NCBI GenBank assembly: GCA_030603695.1
Contig: JAUVXF010000026.1
Location: 1 to 38,583 of the forward strand
DNA: 38,583 bases
DNA from: Natronohydrobacter sp.
GTDB taxonomy: Bacteria; Pseudomonadota; Alphaproteobacteria; Rhodobacterales; Rhodobacteraceae
Reading direction: 5' to 3'
The translations under genes and the position numbers were made by a program. The notes under the pieces were generated by a model. That model searched no databases. It was not told the origin of the DNA and saw only the letters and a program-made list of their open reading frames with translations. Below are positions 15,750 to 24,496 of this stretch, in pieces; the stretch's first letter is position 1, and each line of letters starts with the position of its first letter.

Positions 15750-17969
15750 TCAGGCCGGGGGATTTGCGTCTTTGACCAGCCCTTCCAGCAAGTCGCGCCA
15801 TTGCGCTTGGGTCGCTGCCTCCAGCCGGGCGGGGCCTGCTTCCAGCATCTTGTGGCGCATACGTTCTGCCAGTTGCAGCCGCCAGTCATCTGCCAAAACA
15901 ATGCCTTCGGCCTGCGCCCATGCCTGTGCCTGCGCCACAAAGGGCTGGCCCTGCACCACGATATCGGCAAATAGCCGCTCTGGCCTGCGTTCAACCCTGT
16001 CCAGTTGCACGGCCAGATCGGCGATGGGAAACAGGTCTTCCACAGTCGTTTCCGCGTGCCCGGTAATGCACGACAGTGCCAGAATATGGGCGGTGTCATT
16101 CATACTGGCCGCAAGCGCGCGCCCGGATGCAGACCCATCCAGCACCAACCTTGGCGACTGGGCCTGTGTTTCGCTGAGCAGTCGCGCCATGACCTGCATA
16201 ACCTCTGCCCCGCAGGCGGGGGCGAATACCATATCACGCTGTGGCACGAATTGGCCGGATGCGATGCTTAATGTCTTGATCACACTCAGATAGGTTTGTT
16301 CAATCCGGCTTTGCACCAGCACCGGTTGCGCCCCGCCCATGCTGACTTCGGCCACCGCCAGATTCAGCGCGGCGCGCACCGCAAAGCCTGCCCCGCGCTG
16401 GCTGTCGCTGCCCTCTGCCTCTAACAGATCACCACTGACACGGGTTGACCCATCCTTACCCACAAACACCTTGCGCGCGCGTGCCAAGCGATCGGCATCT
16501 ACCAGAAACGGTGAATGGGTGGTGTAGATGATCTGGTTTTTCAGCGCCAACCCTTCAAAAAACGCCGAAAGATCGCGCTGAGCCAAGGGGTGCAAGGAAT
16601 GGCCCGGTTCATCCAGCAGCAGCACGCAATTGTCATGCGCGCCCCCGGCTTCGTGCAGGAACACCAGAAAGAAGCTTAGAAACCACTGCAACCCGGTTGA
16701 TCGGTGTTCCAATTCCACTTCCTGCGGGCGGCGGGCATCGGCCACCCAGATGCGGAAATGGTTGCCATCTGCTTCAAACCGAAAGCGGTAATCGCCCTGC
16801 TTCCACCATTGCGCAAAACGCTTGGTCAGCTTTGTGCCTGCCGATTGCAGCAGGATAGAGCGGGTGCGCTTGGCTTCTGCGATCTGGGCCAGAATTTCCG
16901 GGTCTGGCTGCGCCTCTTGGCCGCGGGCGCGGCCCCAGAGGCTGCGCATCAGCCCGGCCTTGCCTGCCTCTGCGATCATCCGGGCTTCGGCCTCGTCGCG
17001 GATATCGCGGAAATCGCGGCCAAGTTGCAGAATTTCCTGCGCCTGCACACCCACGAAATCAAACAGCACGCGCAAGGTGCGCGCTTTGGCGCTTTCTTTC
17101 GCGCCCAGATCGGCGCGGCCCATGTTTTCCACCACATGCGGCAGGTAAATTTCGGAATCCAGATTGCCGTAATTGGAATAATACACAAACCGCGGCAATT
17201 TCGCGATGACAGCGCGGCGCAGATCTTCGCGCGTGGCGGGGTCTGGCGCGATCATGGCAGCCATATGCTGACCAAGCGCCTTTTGCAGATCGCGCAGCAG
17301 GGGCACCACATGAGAGGTTGCGGGCGGGTCTTCGGGGATCAGCGCGGCCACACTGTTGCGCGCAAGCCGCAGATCGTTTCCGGTAATTGTCTCCAGCCCC
17401 TGCAATTCTTCCAGCAGGCTTTCGACCAAGGCCCAGGCAGAGGCGCGCAGCGGGTCTGCGGCAAGCTGGGCCAGGTTGCTGCGCGCCTCTTGCAACGCGG
17501 CCAGCGCGGCACCGATGGCGGCGGTATCGTCCCGCGCGAAATCGGGAAAGGCAATCTGATAGCTGCCATCATACAGCCGCGCGACAGAAACGCGCCGCGC
17601 GCTGGCTTGGGGGATTTTCGCCAATTCCGCCAGATGCGCGGCCTCGCGCCCGGTATCAAATTCGGCGGTGACAAACTGGAATTGTTCGGGCGCATTGCGG
17701 ATCGTGGCAAACAGCGCTTTGGGGTAATCCGAAGTGGGCTGCACCTCGCCACCGCTGGCGGGGTTCAGTTTCCACAGGGGCATCAGCAGGTTGGTTTTGC
17801 CGGATTCGTTGACACCGATCAGCGCGGTAACGGTATCGGCCTCCAACCAGCCCGAATCCATGACCGAGCGGAAATTGCTGACACGGTAGCGCAACAGCGT
17901 AAAGCCGGATTGGGCCGCGGGTTGGGGGGCGATATCTGTGGCAAGTGGAAAGGTTGTCTCATGGCGCAT
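15750..17969 (-). CDS. OLD/RecF-like AAA ATPase with degenerate TOPRIM-like C-terminus
   Basis: This is a 739-residue SMC/ABC-type ATPase. Walker A is GVNESGKT (52-59), the signature helix STGLQW is at 424-429, Walker B CVLLLDEPG at 448-456, and the H-loop TTHSP at 483-487. The insert between Walker A and the signature is about 360 residues long and largely helical, as in overcoming-lysogenisation-defect (OLD) family proteins. The C-terminal part has the layout of a TOPRIM domain (LVQSRIEQ near 551, G587, VLDGSASG 609-616). However, the expected glutamate (VEG) is replaced by VQS and the expected D-x-D by D-x-S, so nuclease activity is doubtful. It has a strong AAAGGAGG and starts 15 nt after the last antiporter gene, so it is part of that operon. 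Its function is unknown; DNA repair or defence is the usual role of relatives. Confidence 0.8.
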   Translation of the reverse strand: MRHETTFPLATDIAPQPAAQSGFTLLRYRVSNFRSVMDSGWLEADTVTALIGVNESGKTNLLMPLWKLNPASGGEVQPTSDYPKALFATIRNAPEQFQFVTAEFDTGREAAHLAELAKIPQASARRVSVARLYDGSYQIAFPDFARDDTAAIGAALAALQEARSNLAQLAADPLRASAWALVESLLEELQGLETITGNDLRLARNSVAALIPEDPPATSHVVPLLRDLQKALGQHMAAMIAPDPATREDLRRAVIAKLPRFVYYSNYGNLDSEIYLPHVVENMGRADLGAKESAKARTLRVLFDFVGVQAQEILQLGRDFRDIRDEAEARMIAEAGKAGLMRSLWGRARGQEAQPDPEILAQIAEAKRTRSILLQSAGTKLTKRFAQWWKQGDYRFRFEADGNHFRIWVADARRPQEVELEHRSTGLQWFLSFFLVFLHEAGGAHDNCVLLLDEPGHSLHPLAQRDLSAFFEGLALKNQIIYTTHSPFLVDADRLARARKVFVGKDGSTRVSGDLLEAEGSDSQRGAGFAVRAALNLAVAEVSMGGAQPVLVQSRIEQTYLSVIKTLSIASGQFVPQRDMVFAPACGAEVMQVMARLLSETQAQSPRLVLDGSASGRALAASMNDTAHILALSCITGHAETTVEDLFPIADLAVQLDRVERRPERLFADIVVQGQPFVAQAQAWAQAEGIVLADDWRLQLAERMRHKMLEAGPARLEAATQAQWRDLLEGLVKDANPPA

Positions 17970-17984
17970 GGCGCGGCCTCCTTT

Positions 17985-19757
17985 TCAAAAATCAGGGAAT
18001 AGGGTCTGGTCTTGGGGCAGATGGATGCTGGAATGGGGCATCGGGTCTGGCAACGTCTGGGTGGGCAGGGGTTGGGCGGGCAGGGTTGGTGCCATCTCGA
18101 TCAGCACGATGATGGCAATCAGGCCCGCTATCGCTGTCTGGCCCAGCCGCCAATCCGTTGCTGTCTGTGACACGGCTTTGGGCACAGCATGGCCAAGCCT
18201 GCGCGCGGCGCGGCGCTTGGCGGCAAGCAGGCTGTCGGCGCGCGCGCCAAAGGCGCGGAACGGTGCTGTCAGATGGGCCACAAACAGTGCAGGGCCAATG
18301 CGCCGCGCATGGGCATAGAGCGCCACCGCCCCTGCCAGCCCCACACCTGCGGCCAGCGGCCAGATGCCCCCCGGCGCGGCCTGCGCGATTGGCGCGGCCA
18401 GTTCCTGCGCCAGAACGGGCCACAGCAGCGGCAGCGCCAGCGCCCCACCCGCCACGGCAAGAAACGGCAGCAACAGGGCCTCTGGTGCGATCTGGGCCGG
18501 GGCTTTGGGCGGGCAAAGCCAAAGCAGCGCAATATAGCGCGCCATCAGCAGCGTTGTGGCCATGCCAGACAGCGTAAGCGCCACAACCAGCCAAGGCAGC
18601 CAGATGGGGGATGCGTTTGCCAGCGCGGCTTTCAGCGCCTCTTTGCCCAGCCCGCCAGAACTGGCAGGCACCCCCGCCAGAACAAGGGCAGGCAACAGCA
18701 ACGCCAGTGTTACGCCCAGCCGCCCGGCATGGCCTGTTTGCGCGGCAAAGGCGCCCGTGCCCAGAAACAGCGCGCCCTTGGCCAATGCGTGATGCGCCGC
18801 AACATACACCAGCACTGGCAGAATGGCCCCCCATGCAGCAGGCACCATCAGCCCTGCACCCAGCCCAAGCGCCACAATGCCCATCTGGCTGACACTGGAA
18901 AAGCCAAGCACGGCTTTGGGGTTGGTGTGTTGCACCCCGATCAGAAGGGCGGCAAAGAGTGTAACCATGCCCGCCGCCATAAGGACTGTGCCGTGATCGC
19001 TGTAAGCGACAGCCCCCAGCGGGAGAATGGCCATCATGCCAAACAGCCCGGCCTTGATCATGGCGCCGGAAAGCACAGCGCTGGCAGGCACAGGGGCTGC
19101 CCCATGAGCGGGCGGAAGCCAGAAATGCAGCGGCATGATCCCCAGCTTTACCCCAAAGCCCAGCATCAGCAGCCCGACCGCCATATCCGAGAGCACAGCG
19201 CCGCGCAGATCAATCAGCAGCAGTGATCCCGCCTGCGTTGCCGCCAGCACCAGCCCGGCAAAAAGCGCCAGCTCGCCCACCACCACAAAGCCGATATACA
19301 GCCGTGCCGCACCTTGGGCCGCATTGTCGCGGCTATGCAGCACCAAGCCGTAAGAGGCGAAACTCATCAGCGCGAAACAGGCATAAAACCCCGCGACATC
19401 CTGTGCCAGCAGCAGCCCCATATTGCCCGCCTGCGCCATCAGGAACATAACCCCGAAACTGGTGGCGCGCGCATCCGCGCGCAGCCAGTGGCGCGCGCTG
19501 GCCCCTGCCGCGCACCACAACAGCGCAGTAAAGATGACAAACAGGCGCGAAACCTCGTCCAGCCCCAGATGCAGGCCCAGCACCAGCCAATCGGCCTGCG
19601 CGCCCGTGGGCGGATCGGCCAGCAGTGCCAGCGACAGTGCGGGCAGCGGTGCGAAGGGCATCATGCGCCAGATCAGGGCGCGCGCCTGCGGCGCTGTCAG
19701 GCAGAGCGCAAGCAGCAGGGGCAGTGCGATGGGGGCGGCAAGGGCGACAAAGCTCAT
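17985..19757 (-). CDS. Mrp-type antiporter subunit, third MrpD/NuoL-like protein
   Basis: This is a 590-residue polytopic protein of the proton-translocating antiporter family (PF00361), related to MrpA/MrpD and NuoL/M/N. The TM7 lysine (FGVKLGIMPLHFWLP) and the lysine of the TM12 region (HALAKGALFLG) are kept. The TM5 glutamate found in its two paralogues is replaced by alanine: CFALMSFASYGLV at about residues 127-139, with A129 aligning to the E. The tail of about 110 residues past the core ends with a further membrane segment and a proline-rich terminus. It starts 4 nt after the previous subunit and may play the role of MrpA lacking its C-terminal domain (A-prime), but could equally be a structural paralogue. 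Confidence 0.85.
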   Translation of the reverse strand: MSFVALAAPIALPLLLALCLTAPQARALIWRMMPFAPLPALSLALLADPPTGAQADWLVLGLHLGLDEVSRLFVIFTALLWCAAGASARHWLRADARATSFGVMFLMAQAGNMGLLLAQDVAGFYACFALMSFASYGLVLHSRDNAAQGAARLYIGFVVVGELALFAGLVLAATQAGSLLLIDLRGAVLSDMAVGLLMLGFGVKLGIMPLHFWLPPAHGAAPVPASAVLSGAMIKAGLFGMMAILPLGAVAYSDHGTVLMAAGMVTLFAALLIGVQHTNPKAVLGFSSVSQMGIVALGLGAGLMVPAAWGAILPVLVYVAAHHALAKGALFLGTGAFAAQTGHAGRLGVTLALLLPALVLAGVPASSGGLGKEALKAALANASPIWLPWLVVALTLSGMATTLLMARYIALLWLCPPKAPAQIAPEALLLPFLAVAGGALALPLLWPVLAQELAAPIAQAAPGGIWPLAAGVGLAGAVALYAHARRIGPALFVAHLTAPFRAFGARADSLLAAKRRAARRLGHAVPKAVSQTATDWRLGQTAIAGLIAIIVLIEMAPTLPAQPLPTQTLPDPMPHSSIHLPQDQTLFPDF

Positions 19758-19761
19758 GGGG

Positions 19762-21252
19762 TTATTCCTGATACTCTATGGCGACAATGAAGCGCGTCCA
19801 TTCCAGCGGGCTGAAAGGGGCACTGGCAAAGCTGCCCGCGACCAGCACCAGAACAGCCGTGGTGACAGGGGGGGCGGCCAGCATCCAGCCAATGCGCGGG
19901 TGTCCGGGGGCACCTGCCCCGTCCGGGGCGGCATCGCGGAACCAGGCGCGGTGCAGCATGGGCAGGAAATACACAGCGTTCAGCAGGCTGGAGCCAAGCA
20001 AAACCGCAATCACCCACCCATGCCCGGCGTCCAGCCCGCCTTGGGCCAGATACCATTTGCTGACAAATCCGGCCAAAGGCGGCAGCCCGATCATGGCCAG
20101 CGCGGCCAGCGTGAAGGCCAGCATCGTGCCGGGCATGGCGCGGCCCACGCCATTCATCTGGCTGACGCGCTTCACGCCCAGGCCTTCGGCCAGATTGCCC
20201 GCGGCCATGAACATGGTGATTTTCATAAGGCCCTGGTGGATCAGATGCGCCAAGGCCCCCACTGCCGCAATCGGGCTTGCCAGCGCCACGCCCAGCGTGA
20301 TGTAGCTGACCTGCGAGACCGTGGAATAGGCCAGCCGCTTCTTGATGTCATCTTGCGTGATCGCCTTGAGCGAGCCGTAAAGGATTGTCACTGCCGCCAG
20401 TGCCGCCAGTGGCGCTGTCACACCAAGCGCTTGGGCGGTGTCTATCCCGAACACCTCATAGACTACGCGCATGATCCCGAAGGCCCCGGCCTTCACCACC
20501 GCCACCGCATGCAGCAGCGCGGAAACCGGGGCAGGGGCCACCATCGCAATGGGCAACCATGCGTGAAATGGCACGAGTGCCGCCTTGATCCCCAAGGCCC
20601 CGATCAGCACCACAAACAGCAGCTGCGCGGCCAGCGGATTGGCGGCCGCGAGATCGGCCAACATGCCGCCTGCGACAAAATCCGTGCTGCCCGCCAGCAC
20701 CCAAAGCGCGAGCGTGCCCAGCATCAAGACCAGCCCGCCTGCCAGCGTATAGATCAGGTATATCCGGCCCGCGCGCAACGCTTCGGCATTGCCACGATGA
20801 ATGACCAGCGGATAGGTGGCCAGTGTCAGCAATTCGTAAAACACAAGGAAAGTGAACAGATTGCCAGACATGGCAATCCCCACGGTTGCCGCCACACACA
20901 GGCTGAAAAAGCCGAAAAACCGTGCACGATGGGGGCCATGTTCCAGATAGCCCACCGAATAGACAGTGGTAATCAGCCACAGCACGGCAGAAAGCGCGAT
21001 GAACAGAATGGCCAGCGGATCGGCCTGAAGCTTGAATTCCAGCCCCGGCAGCACCGCAAAGCGCAGATCGTAAATCACCCCTTCCGAGACTTTCAGGCTC
21101 AGCCACGCCACCAGCGCCACCTTGAGCGCGGCCATGCCCAGATTGATCGCCGTGCGCAGCTTTGCAGCGCGCTCTGGCAAGGCAAACAGCACGGGTGCTG
21201 CCAAAAGCGATGTCAGCAGAATGAACAGCGGCAGTAAGGGCGCATCCATCAT
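19762..21252 (-). CDS. Mrp-type antiporter subunit, second MrpD-like protein
   Basis: This is a 496-residue polytopic PF00361 protein with about 14 membrane spans. The functional charges expected of a proton-translocating subunit are present: the TM5 glutamate in FYELLTLATYPLV, the TM7 lysine in GIKAALVPFHAWLP, and the lysine of HQGLMKITMF. The DDIKKRLAYSTVSQVSY stretch is the classic family signature. The start ATG overlaps the stop of the upstream mrpD gene by 4 nt. It could be an MrpA-like or MrpD-like module; sequence alone does not settle which. Confidence 0.88.
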   Translation of the reverse strand: MMDAPLLPLFILLTSLLAAPVLFALPERAAKLRTAINLGMAALKVALVAWLSLKVSEGVIYDLRFAVLPGLEFKLQADPLAILFIALSAVLWLITTVYSVGYLEHGPHRARFFGFFSLCVAATVGIAMSGNLFTFLVFYELLTLATYPLVIHRGNAEALRAGRIYLIYTLAGGLVLMLGTLALWVLAGSTDFVAGGMLADLAAANPLAAQLLFVVLIGALGIKAALVPFHAWLPIAMVAPAPVSALLHAVAVVKAGAFGIMRVVYEVFGIDTAQALGVTAPLAALAAVTILYGSLKAITQDDIKKRLAYSTVSQVSYITLGVALASPIAAVGALAHLIHQGLMKITMFMAAGNLAEGLGVKRVSQMNGVGRAMPGTMLAFTLAALAMIGLPPLAGFVSKWYLAQGGLDAGHGWVIAVLLGSSLLNAVYFLPMLHRAWFRDAAPDGAGAPGHPRIGWMLAAPPVTTAVLVLVAGSFASAPFSPLEWTRFIVAIEYQE

Positions 21253-22706
21253 TTCGCCTCTCCCAAAGCATAACCGATTTCCAGAAAGCCCAGCAGCGGT
21301 GCGGCCATCAGGCCAAGGGCAATGGCCATCATGGCCAGCGTCAGCGGCGCGGCATCGGCCAGCGCCCAGCCCTGATGCTCTCCCACGGGCGCGCGCACCC
21401 TGTCAAAGCGCAGGAAGCCTGCAAAAACCCGGCTGAAATAGGCGACCGACAGCAATGTGCCCGCCATTGTCACGCCCACCCAATGCCAGTAGCCCGCTGC
21501 CATTGCCCCTTCCATCAAGGCCCATTTGCCAATGAAACCCAGCGAGGGGGGCAGGCCGATCAGGCTGATTGCGGCCAGCGCGAAGGTGAATTGCGCCAGC
21601 GTGGGCCTTATGGGTGCGCGATCCAGATCGCGGATGACATCATGCCCGATTTCATCCTTTATGCGCCCGGCAGCCAGAAACATGGCCGCCTTGGCAACAC
21701 CATGTGCAAGGATAAGCAGCGCCGCCGCCTTCCAGCTTTCGCTTAGCCCCTGTTCCCCGGCCCGCGCGAAGGCCACAAAGATCAGCCCGATCTGTGCCAC
21801 GGTAGACCACGCCACCAACAGTTTCAGCCGCTCTGCGCGCAGCGCCTGTATGCTGCCCCAGATCACCGCGCCCGCACCCATGACCCCCACCAGCGTGAGG
21901 AATGTTTCAGACGGGAAGGGCATATGCTGCGCCAGCCGCAGCACGATATAAAGGGCCGCCTTCACCACCAGCCCCGACAGCAGCGCGCTGGCAGGGGCAG
22001 AAGCATTGGCATGGGCCGCAGGCAGCCAGAAATGCAGCGGAAAGAGCGCGGTTTTCAGCGCCAGCCCCACAAACATCAGGGCAATAGCCGCAATCAGCGC
22101 GCCTGTGGGTTCGGCCTCGGCCAGCCCTGCGAAATCCAGCCGCCCAAGTTGGAGATAGATGAACCCCACCCCCATCAGGAACAACAGCGCCCCAAGAATA
22201 GAGGCATACATATATTCCAGCCCCGCGCGCACCGCCGCCGTTGTCCCGCTCAGGACTGTCAGGCCCACAGCGGCCAGCGCGATCACCTCTATCATCACAT
22301 AAAGGTTGAAAATATCGGTGCTAAGATAGACGCCATTCATCCCGGTCAGCAACAGCAGCCACAGGGGCCAGAAATACTGCCGCTGGCGGGCGTCTTCCGG
22401 GCCGCGCAGACTGCTTAGCGCCGACAGACTGACAAGTAGGCCCACCGCGCAGCTTAGCCCCAGCATGGCCACGCTCAGCCCATCGGCGCGCAGGTCTATC
22501 CCCAAGGGCGCGCCCCAGCCGCCAAGCGGCAGGATTGCCGCGCCGTTTATCAGCACATCGCGGGCAAGTGCGATCACGGCACCTGTGGTCAGCGCCAGGG
22601 TTGCAAGCCCGATTGCGCCTGCCGCGCGCGGCAGCATGAAGGCCACAATCGCGCCAAAGAGGGGCAGAAAGATTGACAGCATCACGGGCGAGAGATCAAC
22701 GCTCAT
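21249..22706 (-). CDS. mrpD: Mrp-type cation/proton antiporter subunit D
   Basis: This is a 485-residue polytopic PF00361 protein. It keeps the TM5 glutamate (YVMIEVIALAAVGL), the TM7 lysine (LALKTALFPLHFWLPAAH) and the lysine in HGVAKAAMFLAAG. It follows mrpC with an 11-nt overlap, the usual C-D order of Mrp operons, which supports calling this copy MrpD rather than either of the next two. Mrp complexes exchange cytoplasmic Na+ or K+ for external protons and are important at high pH or high salt. Confidence 0.9.
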   Translation of the reverse strand: MSVDLSPVMLSIFLPLFGAIVAFMLPRAAGAIGLATLALTTGAVIALARDVLINGAAILPLGGWGAPLGIDLRADGLSVAMLGLSCAVGLLVSLSALSSLRGPEDARQRQYFWPLWLLLLTGMNGVYLSTDIFNLYVMIEVIALAAVGLTVLSGTTAAVRAGLEYMYASILGALLFLMGVGFIYLQLGRLDFAGLAEAEPTGALIAAIALMFVGLALKTALFPLHFWLPAAHANASAPASALLSGLVVKAALYIVLRLAQHMPFPSETFLTLVGVMGAGAVIWGSIQALRAERLKLLVAWSTVAQIGLIFVAFARAGEQGLSESWKAAALLILAHGVAKAAMFLAAGRIKDEIGHDVIRDLDRAPIRPTLAQFTFALAAISLIGLPPSLGFIGKWALMEGAMAAGYWHWVGVTMAGTLLSVAYFSRVFAGFLRFDRVRAPVGEHQGWALADAAPLTLAMMAIALGLMAAPLLGFLEIGYALGEAK

Positions 22707-22986
22707 CTTCGGCCTCCAGACTGTGCAGGCGGCGGATCAGGGCAAGGGCCACGGCAGTGGCACTGACCATCACAACAATCCCCGTAATCACCAGCGCATG
22801 AGGCACCGGGTCGGGCGTGCCGGGTGGTTCGCGCCATGCGCCCACCAACAGCAGAAAACCTGCCCCCACCGAACACAGCTTCAGCGCCAGCACGCGGCGC
22901 AGCCTGTCTTGCGCGCAAAGCGCACCCACAAGGCCAATCCCGAACACGGCAATCCCCGCCGCGCCATAAATCATATCAGGTGTCAT
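22696..22986 (-). CDS. mrpC: Mrp-type antiporter subunit C (NuoK-like)
   Basis: This is a 96-residue protein with three membrane spans, homologous to NuoK. The segment DPVPHALVITGIVVMVSATAVALAL is diagnostic of MrpC/MnhC. It overlaps the upstream DUF4040/MnhB gene and the downstream mrpD by 11 nt each, so it is tightly coupled with both. Confidence 0.92.
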   Translation of the reverse strand: MTPDMIYGAAGIAVFGIGLVGALCAQDRLRRVLALKLCSVGAGFLLLVGAWREPPGTPDPVPHALVITGIVVMVSATAVALALIRRLHSLEAEDER

Positions 22987-23953
22987 CTTTGCCCTCGTGT
23001 TTCAGTGCCATGGGTTCGCGCCCGTGAAACAGTGCAGCAAGCGTTACAGCGATAGAAAGTGTGACCATCCCCTCGATCAGCAGGATCAGGGTTTTGGCAT
23101 GCGCCAAGGGGTATTCAAACGCCACACGGCCCCCGCTGGCGACCAAGAGCGCCACCAGCGCAAAAGCCGCCGTGCCCAGCACAAAGGCCCCGCGCGCAAT
23201 GCCGCGATGGGCAGGTTGCGGCACATAGGCGCGCGTCAAGAGCAGCAACAGCCCCACTGCCGCCAGCACCGCGCCGCCCTGAAACGCGCCGCCCGGTGCC
23301 TCTGCGCCCACCCATAAAAGATAGGTTCCCACCACCACAATCGCAGGCAGCGCCAGCCGCGCGAAACCCTGCCAGACTTCGCCCATCACAGGGGCGGGCG
23401 CATCTGAAAGCCCGCGTTCTATCTGCCAGACGGCAATCACGGCGGCCAGCAGGACAACCACTTCCATCAGCGTGTCATAGGCGCGGAAATTGAGCAAAAC
23501 GGCGGTGACAGGATGTTCCACGCCACTTTGGGGCATGGCCTGTGCCACCAGCCCTTCAAACCCTGGCCCGGCCGCAGGAGCGCCCAGAAAGGCCACAGCC
23601 AGCCCCAGCGTTATCAGCCCGCAAAAGGCCGCATTGGCCAGTGTCACACCAACCGGCACAGGGGGTGCAGATATCTGCGCCTGCGTGGCATTCTGGCCCG
23701 GCTGGCCTGTGGCGCAGCGCAGATGATGCAGTGTTTTGAGCAGCAATGCGCCTGTAACGCCTGTGCCAATCGCAGCCTCTGCCAGCGCCACATCGGGGGC
23801 GGAAAGCCGCACCCATGCCAGCGCAGAGACAAGGCCAAACACGATGAACACGACAATCATGGCAAAGCTCTCGCGCGTTGCAAGGGCTGCCACGGCCAGC
23901 GCAACAATGCCCAACGCCAGCAGCAAATCAAAGATCACCAGCGGGTCAATCAT
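22976..23953 (-). CDS. Fused MrpA C-terminal (DUF4040) and MrpB (MnhB) subunit
   Basis: This is a 325-residue membrane protein. The first ~85 residues (VFGLVSALAWVRLSAPDVALAEAAIGTGVTGALLL) match the DUF4040/MbhD segment that normally sits in the C-terminal part of MrpA. After a linker, the second half (LNFRAYDTLMEVVVLLAAVIAVW, then GAEAPGGAFQGGAVLAAVGLLL) matches MrpB/MnhB. Such A-tail/B fusions occur in operons whose antiporter module is encoded separately, as here. I start at the ATG at 23953 (MIDPLVIFD), which overlaps the mrpG stop by 8 nt; nine extra upstream codons are possible but lie within mrpG. Confidence 0.88.
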   Translation of the reverse strand: MIDPLVIFDLLLALGIVALAVAALATRESFAMIVVFIVFGLVSALAWVRLSAPDVALAEAAIGTGVTGALLLKTLHHLRCATGQPGQNATQAQISAPPVPVGVTLANAAFCGLITLGLAVAFLGAPAAGPGFEGLVAQAMPQSGVEHPVTAVLLNFRAYDTLMEVVVLLAAVIAVWQIERGLSDAPAPVMGEVWQGFARLALPAIVVVGTYLLWVGAEAPGGAFQGGAVLAAVGLLLLLTRAYVPQPAHRGIARGAFVLGTAAFALVALLVASGGRVAFEYPLAHAKTLILLIEGMVTLSIAVTLAALFHGREPMALKHEGKDDT

Positions 23954-24236
23954 GGCGCCCTCCTGCCATCTGGCGCGCATGGCGCGCGATCAGATGGCCG
24001 CAGGTGGCACTTGCCAGCGCCACAAATCCCCAGATCAGAGCAATGCGAAACACGGCCCCACCGGTTCCGGCCTGAAGCGCCACACCCAGCGCAATCAGCG
24101 CCAGCCCCAGCCCGTCTGCCTTTGTCAGCGCATGCAGGCGGCAAAAGACATCGGGAAAGCGCAACAGCCCGACAGTGCCCGCAACAAAGAACACAGCCCC
24201 AAGCCCGATAAGGCCCGCTCCAAGCAACTCCAGCAT
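23946..24236 (-). CDS. mrpG: Mrp-type antiporter subunit G
   Basis: This is a 96-residue protein with three membrane spans. GLLRFPDVFCRLHALTKADGLGLALI is the signature of the MrpG/MnhG family (PF03334). The ATG overlaps the mrpF stop as TGATG, one shared base. It is a small accessory subunit needed for complex assembly. Confidence 0.92.
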   Translation of the reverse strand: MLELLGAGLIGLGAVFFVAGTVGLLRFPDVFCRLHALTKADGLGLALIALGVALQAGTGGAVFRIALIWGFVALASATCGHLIARHARQMAGGRHD

Positions 24237-24496
24237 CAGCGCGCCCCCCGTTCGGCCAGCACCACAAAGGCCACCAGCGTAACGGCCCCCAGCAGGGCAA
24301 AAACAAGCGCGACATCCAGCAGCGCTTGCATCTGCATCACTTGCGACAACACCAGCAAAATGGCGACAGAGGCCGTGCCGAACAGCTGCGCGGCCAACAT
24401 GCGTTCTGCCGGGGCAGGGCCACGAAAGACGCGGATCAGCCCCGCAAAGATGGATAAAAGCAGCACGATCAGGATCAGGGAGAGGAAATTTGTCAT
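24236..24496 (-). CDS. mrpF: Mrp-type antiporter subunit F
   Basis: This is an 86-residue protein with three membrane spans. RVFRGPAPAERMLAAQLFGT is the conserved MrpF/MnhF block following TM1. It overlaps mrpE by one base (TGATG), and its own stop overlaps mrpG in the same way, so E, F and G are translated in series. Confidence 0.92.
   Translation of the reverse strand: MTNFLSLILIVLLLSIFAGLIRVFRGPAPAERMLAAQLFGTASVAILLVLSQVMQMQALLDVALVFALLGAVTLVAFVVLAERGAR

Noticed and set aside
16704-18002. Plus-strand open frame of 432 codons
   Set aside because: Antisense to the ATPase gene, whose motifs are intact on the other strand.
19423-21237. Plus-strand open frame of 604 codons
   Set aside because: Antisense to two antiporter subunits; composition is that of a complementary strand to membrane protein genes.
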